This document shows, piece after piece, positions 35,001-46,419 of a stretch of 64,000 nt of DNA. The first letter of the stretch is position 1. Every line of letters begins with the position of its first letter. The stretch is from positions 25,544,001 to 25,608,000 of the forward strand of contig OZ316892.1 in assembly GCA_973895155.1 (NCBI GenBank), in the 5' to 3' direction. The notes beneath the pieces were generated by a model. The model did not search any database and was not told the DNA's origin. It saw only the letters and a list, made by a program, of their open reading frames with translations. This DNA comes from Marsupella aquatica. Its lineage: Eukaryota > Marchantiophyta. Made by a program: the position numbers and the translations under genes.

Positions 35001-36002
35001 ACAAATGGCATCAGTCCACAGTCCTGGACGCTGAGTAGTGATTAGGTATTTAATCCCTTGCTGTTGCACCAAAAGCCTGTCTACTATCATGGAATCCCAC
35101 ACATCATCGAGTATAATCAGCACCGTTTGATTTGCTAGTCGAGCTGAAAGTTGCTTGTGCATAGCATCCTCAGATTGCAAAGCGAAAGGCATCTCAACAG
35201 CTGAGCTCGCTTCACCTTGGCCAGCTGACGTAGGAAGAGCTTGGTATCCCAAATCTTGCCACAATTGCAGGAGTAGGCTCTTACAGTCCGCCTTCATACC
35301 GCAACGTAAGAAAAATACACCGTCCACAAACCGTTTGGAAGCAGGGGCGATCTGAGTACCCTGACTTTGCCCTTGGCCGCCTTGAGTTGTGTCTAGGGGA
35401 TCTACGCCTTCTTGGTAGAGACAAGCCAAGTGTCTCGCCATGCTGGATTTGCCTTGGCCGGGTCCTCCAGCAACTACCACAATGGGGCCAGTGTTTTCAC
35501 GTTCCAGAGCCATTCGAACTGCCGTGATGGATGCCTCAAATGGCACATATTTCCTATCGGGTACGAATGGCAGACGAGCGACTCGACAGAGAGAGGCCTT
35601 TTCAAGTTGCTGTGTTCGTTCTGCTTGCTGAGCAATCGTTCGTGATAGGGACTCAAAGGCTGTAATAACACTATCCAAAGCTCCAGTTAATGATTCCGGA
35701 TACAACAGTCTTCTCCCGACCGTACAGCAAGAATTTTGTTGTCGCTTCTGTAGCTTAAGTTGTTCCTTGTCTAGGAGCTGAATCGCCAACTCCAGCACGC
35801 GCCCAATATATGGGTCGGTGCTCATTCCATATCTGTTTAGAAGGGATGTCCAACTGTCTGATTGCTGCTCTAGAACAGCCAATCGTAATGGAAATAACTT
35901 CATAGCTTCGGATGTTTTGTACCAATCCAAAGCAGTCTGTTGGGCAAAGGCAGTAGCCTTAGTGATCAAAGTCACCAACGCATTTGCCTCGGCAACAGCC
36001 AT
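29084..36002 (-). CDS. NLR copy 3: NB-ARC protein with 22-unit near-identical ARM array and TPRs
   Basis: Four exons on the minus strand: 36002-34902, 34728-33988, 33661-29811 and 29453-29084, phases 0, 0 and 2. The predicted product is 2,020 aa. Residues 1-150 are the helical N-terminal domain, then NB-ARC with GGPGQGKSS, LDDVWD, YLITTQ, NPLVLANV, and LHT in place of MHD. Exon 3 (3,851 bp, one open frame) codes for a diverged N-terminal cap, 22 ARM units and a C-terminal cap. The tail has four TPRs, split by intron 3 after the first. Upstream of the chosen ATG the frame has a TAG. Expected role, from the family: nucleotide-dependent immune switch that oligomerises when the repeat domain binds a ligand; ligand unknown. 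The exon is far longer than in copies 1 and 2 although exons 1-2 hardly differ. The protein ends YLGYKFK. Confidence 0.85.
30200..33100 (-). repeat. 132-bp coding tandem array: 22 ARM units, 21 near-identical
   Basis: On the plus strand the phrase CTCCCTCTTCTAGGAGTCC recurs every 132 bp from 30,420 to 33,060 without a slip, with one more diverged unit at 30,288. In protein terms the unit is GAVDRLVGLLEEG, VS(PRQ)(LDH)VQ(EKQR)(NHSQE)AA(WR)ALGCLS(YKQ)DVV, VNATKIGCYP. I count 21 units of this form and one diverged unit (VSPDVQQQASWALACFSKD). Only two synonymous variants are common (Leu TTA/CTA, Asp GAC/GAT), while the bracketed positions vary freely. Because the period is a multiple of three, other frames on both strands also stay open. 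Confidence 0.95.
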
Positions 36003-38847
36003 GATAACTTGCGGAATTATCACCTGGCTACTTGCTTGTTGCTAGCTAATTTGGCACGAGGTAGGACCAGAAGAGGTAGCCACAGGGCCATGCCGACCTG
36101 AATAGAGAGCACGAACAGCCTGTCACTGGAAGCCATCACACCATCTTTCCAAGGACTAGCCAGCTGATTGAAATCTCAAATTCAGCAGACAATACCTATG
36201 GAATGCGCTTGCCAACAGATACCGACAGCAAAACACGCCAGCAATCAGAACGAACCACGCCCAAGGAGACCATGATTAATCCTCATACTCTGCCTCTGTG
36301 TAGCGTTTCTTTCTACATATCTCCACAAGCCTCGTAACACGTACTCAGGTTGCGGATGTTATAGCCATCTTAGCCTGTGTGATGCAGCAACTGTCATGAT
36401 CTTGATCTCACTGATTCTCTAGAGTTGGATCAAGATCTTACAGTATCGTTCTCTCGCAGCCAGTATATCCGAAGCCTGCTGTAAACGTCGGTAGCTGTTG
36501 ACCGTCGAGTTCAGTCCTTCGTCCCGGAGACAAGACAAATTGCAGAGTTCCGAGATAAACCTGACCTATAGACGAGCCAATTGTTATCAAGTCCCAAATT
36601 TAGTGAATGGTGAAGAAAACAGGAACGAATGGCAGATTACCCAAACTAAAACGAGTCGCGGCGAAATCAAAGGATGTCTTCCTGAGGGACACACGCGGCA
36701 TCTTGCTCCCACTGATAATATTGCATCATATGGGAGCGGTTGGTCTCGAGCATAGCGCAGGGGATATACAATCCCCCAAACACTAAGATCTTTGCATAGA
36801 GTCCACACATCCAACGCCAGAAAGCGGAGAGGGCATAGTGCTATTTAGCTAGCTAGCAGAAAAGCAGGTGACAAGAACCAAGGTGCTGAACTAATGGCTT
36901 ACCTCACCTCGTTTGCAGAAGAACAACCATAGCTGGTGGTTGATTTAAAAGCAATGCCCGTATACGCTCATGAGTCGAAGGCTCGTATTGGGGCCTCCCA
37001 TGGAAGAAGGGCCTCCCGTCACATTTGTAGCTAACTACGGCCAATTTCCCTCGCCTTCGACCCTGCGCGCTGAGCCGTGGACTGTAAACCTGGCAGCTTG
37101 ATCAGAGAAATGTACACCAACTTCGATCACAATAACATGTACCACATCAAAGACATCGAAAATTGAAGTGATCGCAGAATTAACTTCCTTTCAAATTCCA
37201 TGGCCTGGGACGAAGCTAAGCTGTAGTGAGCAGACCTGACAGCTTTCCTAGAGAGACGACTTCATCGACCAGAGAAAACGTACCACATCAGATTAGACAC
37301 CGACAACTGAACTGCCCATTTCGACACCTCCACAGATCCTTACTAGACAGTGCGCTCTTCAGATTGCGTGTGTGACTTCATTTGAGATATCCATCATTCG
37401 TGAGCTCAGAGTCTACCGATTGGAGAGATGATGTATCTTGAGAATTCCCACCACAACTGAGTTTGGGTCGACTCGCAACCTCGCTAGACAGATTCAACTA
37501 TACACTGCCTGGAACACTGCCGTGTAGATGCAAGTCATCTCTCGTCCCAGATAAGGGAAACACGGCTTTGGCCATGCGAGTCCGTAATGGGTCTTTCCGG
37601 GAAGTGCATTCCGAAGGGCTCAGTTTCAACACCAGAGATTCTCCAGCTTAGTATATTATTATTTAAGCGGATATGAGAAGCAAAAAGAGGGACCACGCGG
37701 TATAGTGGTCGGTGATCCAATGCGCCATTACAATTACACTCATTGGAACCACGGCTTTGGGCATGCGAGTCCGTAATGGGTCTTTCCGGGAAGGGCATTC
37801 CGAAGGGCTCAGTTTCAACACCAGAGATCTCCAGCTCACTATATTATTATTTAAGCGGATATGAGAAGGAAAAAGAGGGACCACGCGGTATAGTGGTCGG
37901 TGATCTAATGCGCCATTACAATTACACACATTGGAACCAAACTTGTAAGTGGTGACATTTCGTAAGAACTAGCGTAATAGTTCATGCCCGTGCGTTCGGT
38001 GCCATCGGATCAACACCTGCCAAGGCGTCCCCACATACTACCTCCACTTAAAGTAGATTGGATTTCAAGGCCAACATCACCAGATAGTGTCCTAATAACC
38101 CGTCCTATTTTATATCCAGTACTCATACTCACTGACTAGGGATGCTCAGACTGACCTGGTATGGCTGATGAAAGTAGTGGTTTCAGTCAATCGTGGTAGT
38201 CCGATGAATTCCATCGGAGCATCAACTCCACGTCAACTCACGAGACAAAACAGTTTTTGTGGTGCTTCCTCTCTCTTCCCCCCCGCCCCCCTAGGCCTCC
38301 CAAGTTTCTCCACGCTGATGCTGGAAGCATACTTCCGATACTAGACTTAAGCGATCACCCCATCACCTCCAGTACACACCTCTAGCTTAGCCAGAATCCA
38401 GCATGAAATGGGCGCGCGGCAGCTCGTACGCCTTGGGCGTGGAGAGCTTTGCAACAGTGACAATGAGGGTTTGAGCCCGAATTTGTCAAAATCAATTGCT
38501 CCTATGCAAAAACAATTGCACTCTATCCTGTGTGCATCGCTATACCCGGGGCTACATACCTTGGGCATCGATCTTTGCAACAGTGGCAACGAAGGTTTGA
38601 GCCCGAATCGGTCAAAATCAATTGCTTCTAGTATGCAAAAACAATTGCACTATATCCTGTGTCCATCTAAATATAGAAATATAGATGGAGAAACTTGTTC
38701 TGCTCCTCCTGTATAATAGTTTTGCGCACAGGGAAGGGACGGTGGTTGCGTTTGGCTCTCTGGCCTTGCTGGTGCTCCTTTTTGGGTTTGTCCCCCCCTT
38801 TTGGGGCCATTCCTGGCTGTCTTTATAATTGGTTATCTTTTGAGACT
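36003..38847. other. 5' flank of NLR copy 3
   Basis: High similarity to 11,123-13,702. It should include promoter and leader of copy 3. A plus-strand frame that is open in copies 1 and 2 is closed here by a change near 36,754 (CATAGCGCAGG instead of CATACAGCAGG), which argues against it being a gene. Confidence 0.55.
37562..37938. repeat. 189-bp tandem duplication in 5' flank of copy 3
   Basis: ACGGCTTTGG(G/C)CATGCGAGT begins at 37,562 and at 37,751, each followed by the same sequence through CATTGGAACC. Copy 1 has this block only once (from about 12,662), so the duplication is specific to unit 3. Confidence 0.9.
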
Positions 38848-38848
38848 A

Positions 38849-39568
38849 CCCACTTCCCCTGAACACAAAGCCTGGGCGTTGTGTTCGAAAATTGAAATGT
38901 TTTAGTCTTGGTAAGAAAAAGTAGTTTTAACTCGAACACAACATCATTTTAACACAACACCCGGGCTCGAATATGGCCTTGTGTTCGAATATGGCATTGT
39001 GTTTGAATGTTCAGGGTTGTGTTTGAGTTTTTCCTAATCTTGACAGCAATTGAGCACAAAAAGTGCATATTTGTGAATTACAATCAAAGCTTAAGCAAAG
39101 TAAATAAAAAGCTGTTGATAACCTTCACATCTTGACAACAATGCTAGGAGAAATTTATGGAGCAATATTGCCCACACATACTCAATTGAAATGGCACTTG
39201 ACAACTCTGCAAATAGTTCATCCATGTCCAAACTCAGTAGAAATCAGAGAATGATTTTCTAAGCCGTTATTCTATTTTGTTCACCAAATTTGGCCAGGTC
39301 TGAAATGGTCTGAAAGCAGTAGCCTTTCATTCCTGCTTACACTTTAAATTCTATGCCTAGCTATCATTCATGCTTACATCCTAAATTCATCACAATGCCT
39401 AAATTTGAGCACAATGCCACTATTCAAACACAATGCCACAAGGTAAAAAAATTTCAAAACATAGTGTCAAAACTCAAACACAACGCCCTGGGCGCACTAT
39501 TCGAATATAACGCCCCATGGCCCACTATTCAAATATAGTGCCTGGTCGCTGTGTTTGGGGGAAGACAA
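38849..39568. mobile_element. 720-bp non-autonomous TIR element with TA target duplication
   Basis: Units 1 and 3 align across this point, but unit 3 has 720 extra bases. Unit 1 reads GAGAC-TA-GGCTAG (TA at 13,703-13,704). Unit 3 reads GAGAC-TA, then the insert, then TA-GGCTAG (TA at 38,847-38,848 and 39,569-39,570). The insert ends are inverted: left CCCACTTCCCCTGAACACA, right (reversed) TTGTCTTCCCCCAAACACA. Inside, phrases such as TTGTGTTCGAA and TTCAAACACAATGCC recur near both ends as subterminal repeats. There is no transposase. TA duplication and short inverted ends are typical of Tc1/mariner-like elements and their MITEs; the superfamily call is inference. Confidence 0.7.
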
Positions 39569-42500
39569 TAGGCTAGTAGACCAAACACTTGACTCGTGAG
39601 TGCAAAGTACCAGGGGATCTACACCTACATTTTTCTCTCTGGAAGAAGGCAATGAGCCAAATGAATTAAATGGAGGCAACGACCCAAACGAGGACCCCAA
39701 CAATACAGCATGTCCAACCAGACAGAGAAGGATGAAATGGGAAAAGCCTAAGTCACACTTGGTGAAGGGAAAGGAAGGGAATTAAAGTTGCTTGGTGAAT
39801 CTTGAAAACAATAATATGTAGGTTGTACCTTATGTGATCTGGTCTTTCAACTGCAGCAGGTATACAGGATTCTCCAGGATTAGGAATTTTTATGCTGTAA
39901 GTGTTGTTCTACTAGCTAGTGACCGTGACGGCTTCAAAATAAATGCTTATTTGATATAATCCACTCTCCTGGGAGCACTTCCAAAACTGCCCACATCATG
40001 TTAGAACTAAGTGTGTCCGAAGTAAGACAGTACTTAGAAGTGGCAAGGAAGTAAGTATCGGGGTAACCATTCTAAGAGTATCCACATGTCATCACATGAT
40101 TCGTCATCCAGCACTTGTTAATATATAATTGGTACTTCCTGTTGAACTTTGGTCCATTTCCTTGGAAAGGAGGTGGTTTTGTAGGGCGGGTTGCAGGGCG
40201 GTTGCATGGGTAGTAAAAAAAATTCATATTAACTTCTCCCCCCACAAATCCATTTTTGCTGTGAAATTGACCTTTGAACAATCACTCAGGCTTTCTTAGA
40301 TTGATTACATCTGTGATCCATTCTTCTCAGGGGATGGGTACTCTATCAGTCAGGGCTGATTGTCCATATTTAAATGAATGTCCATCTCAGCTCGCTGTTT
40401 CTGAATTTCTCGCCTTCTCTTGTGACATTGGATGTTTGGCTCGCCATTGGTCTCTTGTGACACTGGATCATGGTTTTCTCTCCATATTAATCATCATCTC
40501 TCTTCTGCCCTGCAATCTTGATACTTTGCCACAATCATATGAATACCAGGAGAAATTATAGACTATAAAGTCTTCCCATAATTCTAGAAAGGTCCACTGA
40601 AATATAATTATATGTAGTAACTTCCATTCCAAAACTTCCTCTTCACTTGGCACAACTTTAGCTCATATACAATGAACCGTGTATAAGTGCAGGCTCCTTT
40701 GGAAGACACCACCAGCCAGCACTTAATCATGGAATGCATTATCTAATGGGTATCTTATAAGTGCATATATGGGAAATCACATAACTATATGCACTTCTCC
40801 ATATGTGCATGGTTTGCACTATCTTATAAGTACATGGGAAATCACTTATGCACTTCTCTGTTGTGTTGTCAGGTCACACACATCAGACTCCGCATACCCT
40901 GATCGAGTCCTCATATTTGTAACTTTCAGTTGGATAAGTGCATGAAACTTTACTATGTATGTACGTAGTTGTTTGCTGCACTTATCATAAATGTTTTGCA
41001 TGTACGCATTGCAGTAATTGATAAATGCATATAACTATACACTTATAGACTGAAATGCACTTCTATATTTGTTGTAGAGTACCAATATTTTGTCATCTAG
41101 TGAGGGACTTTTGTAACCAAACAGAAGCTAACGCCATCTATTAAAGGATCCAAGCTCTCTTGACAGTCCAATGAAGTCTTCACAATACTTCAAAGTCAGG
41201 TCCGCTGCACCACTTCTCATCAAGCTGCCCAACATGTAGGATGATGACGGTCTGGGCACAGGGTTACGAGGTTGTAATCTTGTGACCTAAAAGTGAAGAA
41301 ATTAAAGCTGACCAATGGCTCAACCTACAATAGCTGGAAATTAAAGGTTATTTGAGCATTCTGGAAGCAAGATTCAGACTAAAACCCCAACCCAGACCAT
41401 CATAATTGTTTACAAACTCAGTACATAATAAAATATAAAATACAAACATGATTTTCCAGGCAATAGATTATGGAGATAGCATGGACCTCCAAAAATGGTT
41501 ACACATGCATGCATGGGTCGGCCTCTAAAAATGGTTGCATAGGGGTAATTTTTGTTCTTTACCATAGTTACAAATACCTACAGGAGCGATATTTTGCAAA
41601 GTAGAAAGAGAGACACTTTAGCAATATTTTGCATTAGAGCGGGAGAAGATTCTCTTTGTCTTCTTGTTTGTTGCTCCTCCAATGAAATTTGATTTTTCTT
41701 TCAAGTCTGCTCAAGCTGCACGTTCTTGAAGACAACGAACTTTGGGATTCGAAATTAAATGGCTTGAATGTATAAGGTCTCGTATGACTTTAGTTCAAAG
41801 CAACCAAGGGCCTAAGTATGTCCATAACCATTAATATATATATATATAATATCACAAGCTTAGTTTATCTGTTTTCATTCTGACCAGATGTGAATTCACA
41901 TTTAGCACTTGTATATTGTGCGCTTACGTCGAGCATCACGATATTCTTGGTACCTTATGGGATATTTGTCGACCTTCTTCTATTCATTGAAATTGGGGCC
42001 AAATGTGATGATATTTACTAGGAGAGTTTCTTGTCTACTGGACTGACAATTTCTGCTTTCTTGCATTTGTTTTTAAATACCAGTTGAAGTATCATTCTGA
42101 TAGGGTACGTGAGGCTAGGCATAACAAAGAAACGGAGCCATAATGGACCACCATTTGGTGGTCCATGGGAGTTTGGGGCCCATAACTTGATGATTATGAG
42201 TCATGAAATAATTGATTATGAGTCATGAAATAATTTTTATTTCTGCACCTGCAAGGCAACTAGACGTGGAGTAAATATCAGAACACAAACCCAGATGTTT
42301 AATGTTGTTAATTAACACAATGAAAATTAATCTAATGAAACTTACCCCTCGGCAATCTGTAGAGAAAAACTCAAAATGAACAAACAAATCATTGTCAATT
42401 TGATGGAAGTGTAGCTTACCTACACCTCAGATAGAATATCCCCCAAAACTATAAAGCGTTTGAATTTATGAATATCAAGTTATTGGAATTAGGCTCAAAT

Positions 42501-44982
42501 TTTGGGAAATATGGTCCATGGAGGTTTCAAAGGCCAACCTCGGGGTCCATGGGGTTTCAAATTCCATAATAAAGCCTTAATGCGCTTCACTTAAAATATT
42601 ACTCCAGGGAAACTTCCTACGTTAGGTCCATTCCATTCATCTAACCATTATTGGGTATCTACTATCCATTGGCCAGGATAATCTAGCAAAAGTAGATCAG
42701 GTGTATTCCTAGCATCTTGTCCTTCACACTGACAAGGTGACATGCATTCACCAAGCTAAAGTCACAAACCCTTTAAAATTACTCTGGTCCCAATGTGGAT
42801 CTACAATCTAGACAAATAGGTTGGGCTACCTGTGGTAGCCTCCTTGCCATACTATTACTTGCAGATAAAAAAGCAACAGCACTGGGCTGATATAACAGAA
42901 CAATCAAATTTATAGTGGTATGGTAGATTCATCCAACCTGCAGGCACATGCCACACTGACTACACTATATGTATAGCATCAGAAAGGGTAGTGAATCCTT
43001 CGGGATGTTGGAGGTTTGAACTCCTCATGGGCATTCATATAAGGCTTTAATTGGAAGACTGATGTTTGTACCTGTAGATTGAAATGTGTCCTACCTACGG
43101 AAAGACCAGGTTAGTACTATCCTCGCAAGCCCAGTAAGTTTTGTACTATGCAGACATCAAAGTTTCCTATAAGGATACCTTCGTGTGGTCTTGTCAAGCC
43201 GACTCAGTTTTGTACTGTGTAGCCATGATGGTCGAAAAAATGCTTGAACACTACTAGTTTATTATTAAAAAAACCCTGGAACGAATCTTTATTGGACTTA
43301 AAGTCATTTGTCATGGATTTCTTTTGTAATTTCCAGAGGATTCTTGGATAAGAACACACATAATTTTATTCCTTTGTGATTTTTCACTCTTTGGGTTTTG
43401 GGCATTCTTGGAGAAAAATACACACTTCAGATTTGTATAGGCTCATCAGGAGTTTCCTTGTATATATATATGAAACCTCTCCTCTACTATTATTGCAAAT
43501 AGTTCAAATAAAAATCTCTTAGGTCTCTAACGTCCTATGACCAAAACATTATTGGGCACTAATAGCCCCTCAAAACACAAACTAGAGTTCTTGGTTTTTG
43601 GGCATAATTGTGGAGAAAACTACACACTTCAGATTTGTATAGGCTCATCAAGAGTTTCATTGTATATGAAACTTCTCCTCAGTCTATTGTTATTGCAAAT
43701 AGTTCAAATAAAAAATCTCTTAGGTCTCTAACGTCCTAACATTATGGGCACAATAGCATTATAACAATAACATTATGGGCACTAATAGCCCCTCAAAACA
43801 CAAACTAGAGTTCTCGGTTTGGGTTTTGGGCATTGCGCCTCACAATGCCCTGTTAGTAAACATTACCTTACTATTGTATATACATAGAAACCACTAAATT
43901 AATATATACACGAGGAATAAATTGCATGACACGCATGAATGGACACGTAGATATGCGATCCCAAAGAAGGGCAAGAGAACAGACACCAAAGGATCGCCGC
44001 TGTGGGTGTTTGATCTCGTAGAATTTGTTGTCTCGTTTTGCTTGAGGTCCGAATAACAAGTAACGTAAGAAGAGTTTCAGTGGAGCCCCGCAGCAAGTAT
44101 TGCGCAATAACGTAGATCATGGTTCACATTTGACGGTATTTCCGAGAGTGAGAACGAATCTCCTCTATCCGCCAGCCCAAACATGTGATTTACAATATAA
44201 TACACAAGCTTGAGAGATCGAAGCCACAGATCGAGAATGGAGCGTGGCAACCTCCGTCACCGCCACTACTGCCGGAATAGATCAATGTACCGTTGAAACA
44301 CAAGAGAGAGAAACTGAGCGCGTCGAATTTGCAGCTGGTTAAGGGAGATCAGATTGGGAAATAGAAATGGGGAGATGCACAGCGTTAAGACTGCCTGCCT
44401 AGGAGAAGAACCAAAAGAAAAATGGAAGAATGTCGATCGGCGCTATTACCTTTGCAGAGATCGGGATCACGATGATATTGCTTTTCACGCCTTGATTCAA
44501 GCTATAGATTGATCCATGTGGACACGTTTCTGCCAGCAGCGTTACGTAGCGAGCTGCAGGAACGCAAATGAAGGGAGCACTGTCGATCCCTGGTGGTGGT
44601 AAAGGGCGTGGATCATTTCGATGTCGACCTGACTAACTGCAGCTTTGACAATTCGGAACAAGTACCGGTACTGGATCATCTAGTCAGAGCTTGCCTGCCA
44701 GTTTTAAAATTAACCGAAAACGACGTATTTGAGAGGTCGTTCAGAAGGATTGGACAGGTTCACAAATATTTCCGATTCCCAAATATCATCACTCTCATCC
44801 TCTCAAGTTATGATCTGAGTACACTATACTGCCTCGTCGATTTCTTCGCCAGGGTGCATCTGCAGCAGTACGACATTGGATCTATTACTACAAATAGCAG
44901 CCTGGCTAGAACTCGGAATCGTTCGTGCGTTTCGTTTTCTTCCGTGATTAATGTGCCTACATGAATTAGCTACTTAGTCAAA
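39569..44982. other. Intergenic region with dispersed repeats
   Basis: To about 40,050 it is the outer 5' flank of unit 3 (matches 13,705-14,180); 40,740-40,880 matches 14,230-14,330. The rest shows no gene. There is a 23-bp tandem duplication (TTGATTATGAGTCATGAAATA) at 42,189-42,235 and a larger imperfect tandem duplication at 43,390-43,830. Members of the dispersed repeat families seen at 22-25 kb recur. The region 44,300-44,982 is the likely promoter and leader of the kinase gene; the open frame 44,593-44,964 has no ATG at its start and no recognised domain. Confidence 0.5.
43390..43835. repeat. Imperfect tandem duplication, about 200-bp unit
   Basis: TTTGGGCAT, CACACTTCAGATTTGTATAGG, TTGCAAATAGTTCAAATAAA, TCTTAGGTCTCTAACGTCCTA and AATAGCCCCTCAAAACACAA occur twice in the same order (43,396-43,590 and 43,592-43,815). 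Pieces of the same family are present at 24,020-24,090 and 24,800-24,880. Confidence 0.8.
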
Positions 44983-46419
44983 ATGTCTACTCCTGTAGGC
45001 TACACTACTCCCACTTCTACCGTTAAAACCGTATCTAGAGCCTATACTGTAGTTGTTGTGGTATTTGTGGTTGTCTCCCTTATTAGTTGCGTTGTCCTAT
45101 GGATCTACATGGCGATAAAGAAGCCCAAGTCGAACTTCTGGACGTGCTTAGGCTGCTGCCGGATCTGCGTCGGACCGTCACGTATTTCAATGAAGGAGGA
45201 TCCTTCTGCCCTGGGTGCGGCAGAGAGCACGCGGAAATCCGATCGTAGAAATTCCTCCCAGAATCCAGAAGTGAGTAAGGCGTTCACATATTGGGAGCTC
45301 GTCGAGGCGACCAACGGATTCAGTCCATCAAACATTCTCGGGGAAGGCGGTTTTGGTCGGGTGTACAAGGGTACCATAGCTGGGAACCTCGTGGCAGTGA
45401 AGCAGCTCAAACGTGGAAGTAGGCAAGGTGAAAGGGAATTTCGCGCAGAGGTAGAGATCATCAGCAGAGTACACCATCGGCATTTAGTGTCGTTGGTGGG
45501 TTACTGTATTTCAGACAGTCACAGGCTTTTAGTTTACAATTATGTCCCGAATGGCACGCTGCAAGAAGGTCTTCATGGGCCGGGAAAACCTGTCATGGAT
45601 TGGGCCACCAGAATGAACATTGCTCTGGGAACAGCTCGGGGATTAGCTTACTTGCACGAAGACTGCAACCCGAGAATCATACACCGTGATATCAAGGGTT
45701 CCAACATTCTACTTGACTTTCAGTCGGGTTTTCAGTGCGAAGCTAAGGTGGCCGATTTCGGTCTGGCCAAGCTGGCCGACGAGGCTCAAACTCATATGAC
45801 TACCCGGGTCGTGGGAACCTTTGGGTACATGGCTCCCGAGTACGCAATGAGTGGTAAGCTCACAGACAAGTCAGATGTGTATTCGTTCGGCGTGGTTCTT
45901 CTCGAGCTCATTACGGGTATGAAGGCGGTCGATCGGACTCTCCCTGGAGCTGAGTCTCAGCAGAGTCTGGTAGAGTGGGCCAGACCACGTTTGACTGAGG
46001 CTTTGGAGACTGGAAATGTGGATGCCCTTGCCGATCCACATCTGAGGCAAGACTACGAGGAGAAGGAGATGTTCAGAATGGTAGAAGTCGCGGCTATGTG
46101 TGTTCGCCGTTCATCACATAGGAGACCCAAAATGGCGGACGCGTTGCGCAGCCTTTCAACTGAACATGGAGATCTACATCAAGGAGTTCTGCCCGGTTAC
46201 AGCAACGACTTGACCGAGGGAGAAGCGGCTGGGCAGCAGCTGAGTATCTTTCAACGAATGATTAATAGCAGCTCGACCAGTGAGTCCAGTAGTGACAACG
46301 GTGGCGACAGGAGGAATGATGCGCGGGCTCCATCTCCTTCCACCAATGACTTGGGATCTACCATCGGGGTGTACCCTGATCCATTTCTCATACTTGGTTC
46401 CGGGGATGAAATGGTCTGA
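44983..46419 (+). CDS. PERK-like receptor protein kinase, intronless
   Basis: Single open frame of 478 aa. A short N-terminus of about 20 residues rich in Thr/Ser/Val is followed by one membrane segment (about 21-44), basic stop-transfer residues and a linker, then a Ser/Thr kinase domain: glycine loop GEGGFG (120-125), Lys140 in VAVK, HRD (234-236) in [17 protein letters not shown] (258-260), APE (284-286). The order and wording ([28 protein letters not shown]) match the PERK / RLK subfamily. There is a small insertion between NILLD and AKVADFG (FQSGFQCE). The C-terminal 90 residues are Ser-rich. Classical PERKs have a long Pro-rich outer domain; here that part is almost absent, so it may act as a membrane-anchored cytoplasmic kinase. 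No introns, unlike typical PERK genes; a retrocopy or intron loss is possible. All catalytic residues are present. Confidence 0.88.
   Translation: MSTPVGYTTPTSTVKTVSRAYTVVVVVFVVVSLISCVVLWIYMAIKKPKSNFWTCLGCCRICVGPSRISMKEDPSALGAAESTRKSDRRNSSQNPEVSKAFTYWELVEATNGFSPSNILGEGGFGRVYKGTIAGNLVAVKQLKRGSRQGEREFRAEVEIISRVHHRHLVSLVGYCISDSHRLLVYNYVPNGTLQEGLHGPGKPVMDWATRMNIALGTARGLAYLHEDCNPRIIHRDIKGSNILLDFQSGFQCEAKVADFGLAKLADEAQTHMTTRVVGTFGYMAPEYAMSGKLTDKSDVYSFGVVLLELITGMKAVDRTLPGAESQQSLVEWARPRLTEALETGNVDALADPHLRQDYEEKEMFRMVEVAAMCVRRSSHRRPKMADALRSLSTEHGDLHQGVLPGYSNDLTEGEAAGQQLSIFQRMINSSSTSESSSDNGGDRRNDARAPSPSTNDLGSTIGVYPDPFLILGSGDEMV

Noticed and set aside
44593-44964. Open frame of 123 codons before the kinase gene
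   Set aside because: Begins without ATG, has no domain, and lies where the promoter and leader are expected.
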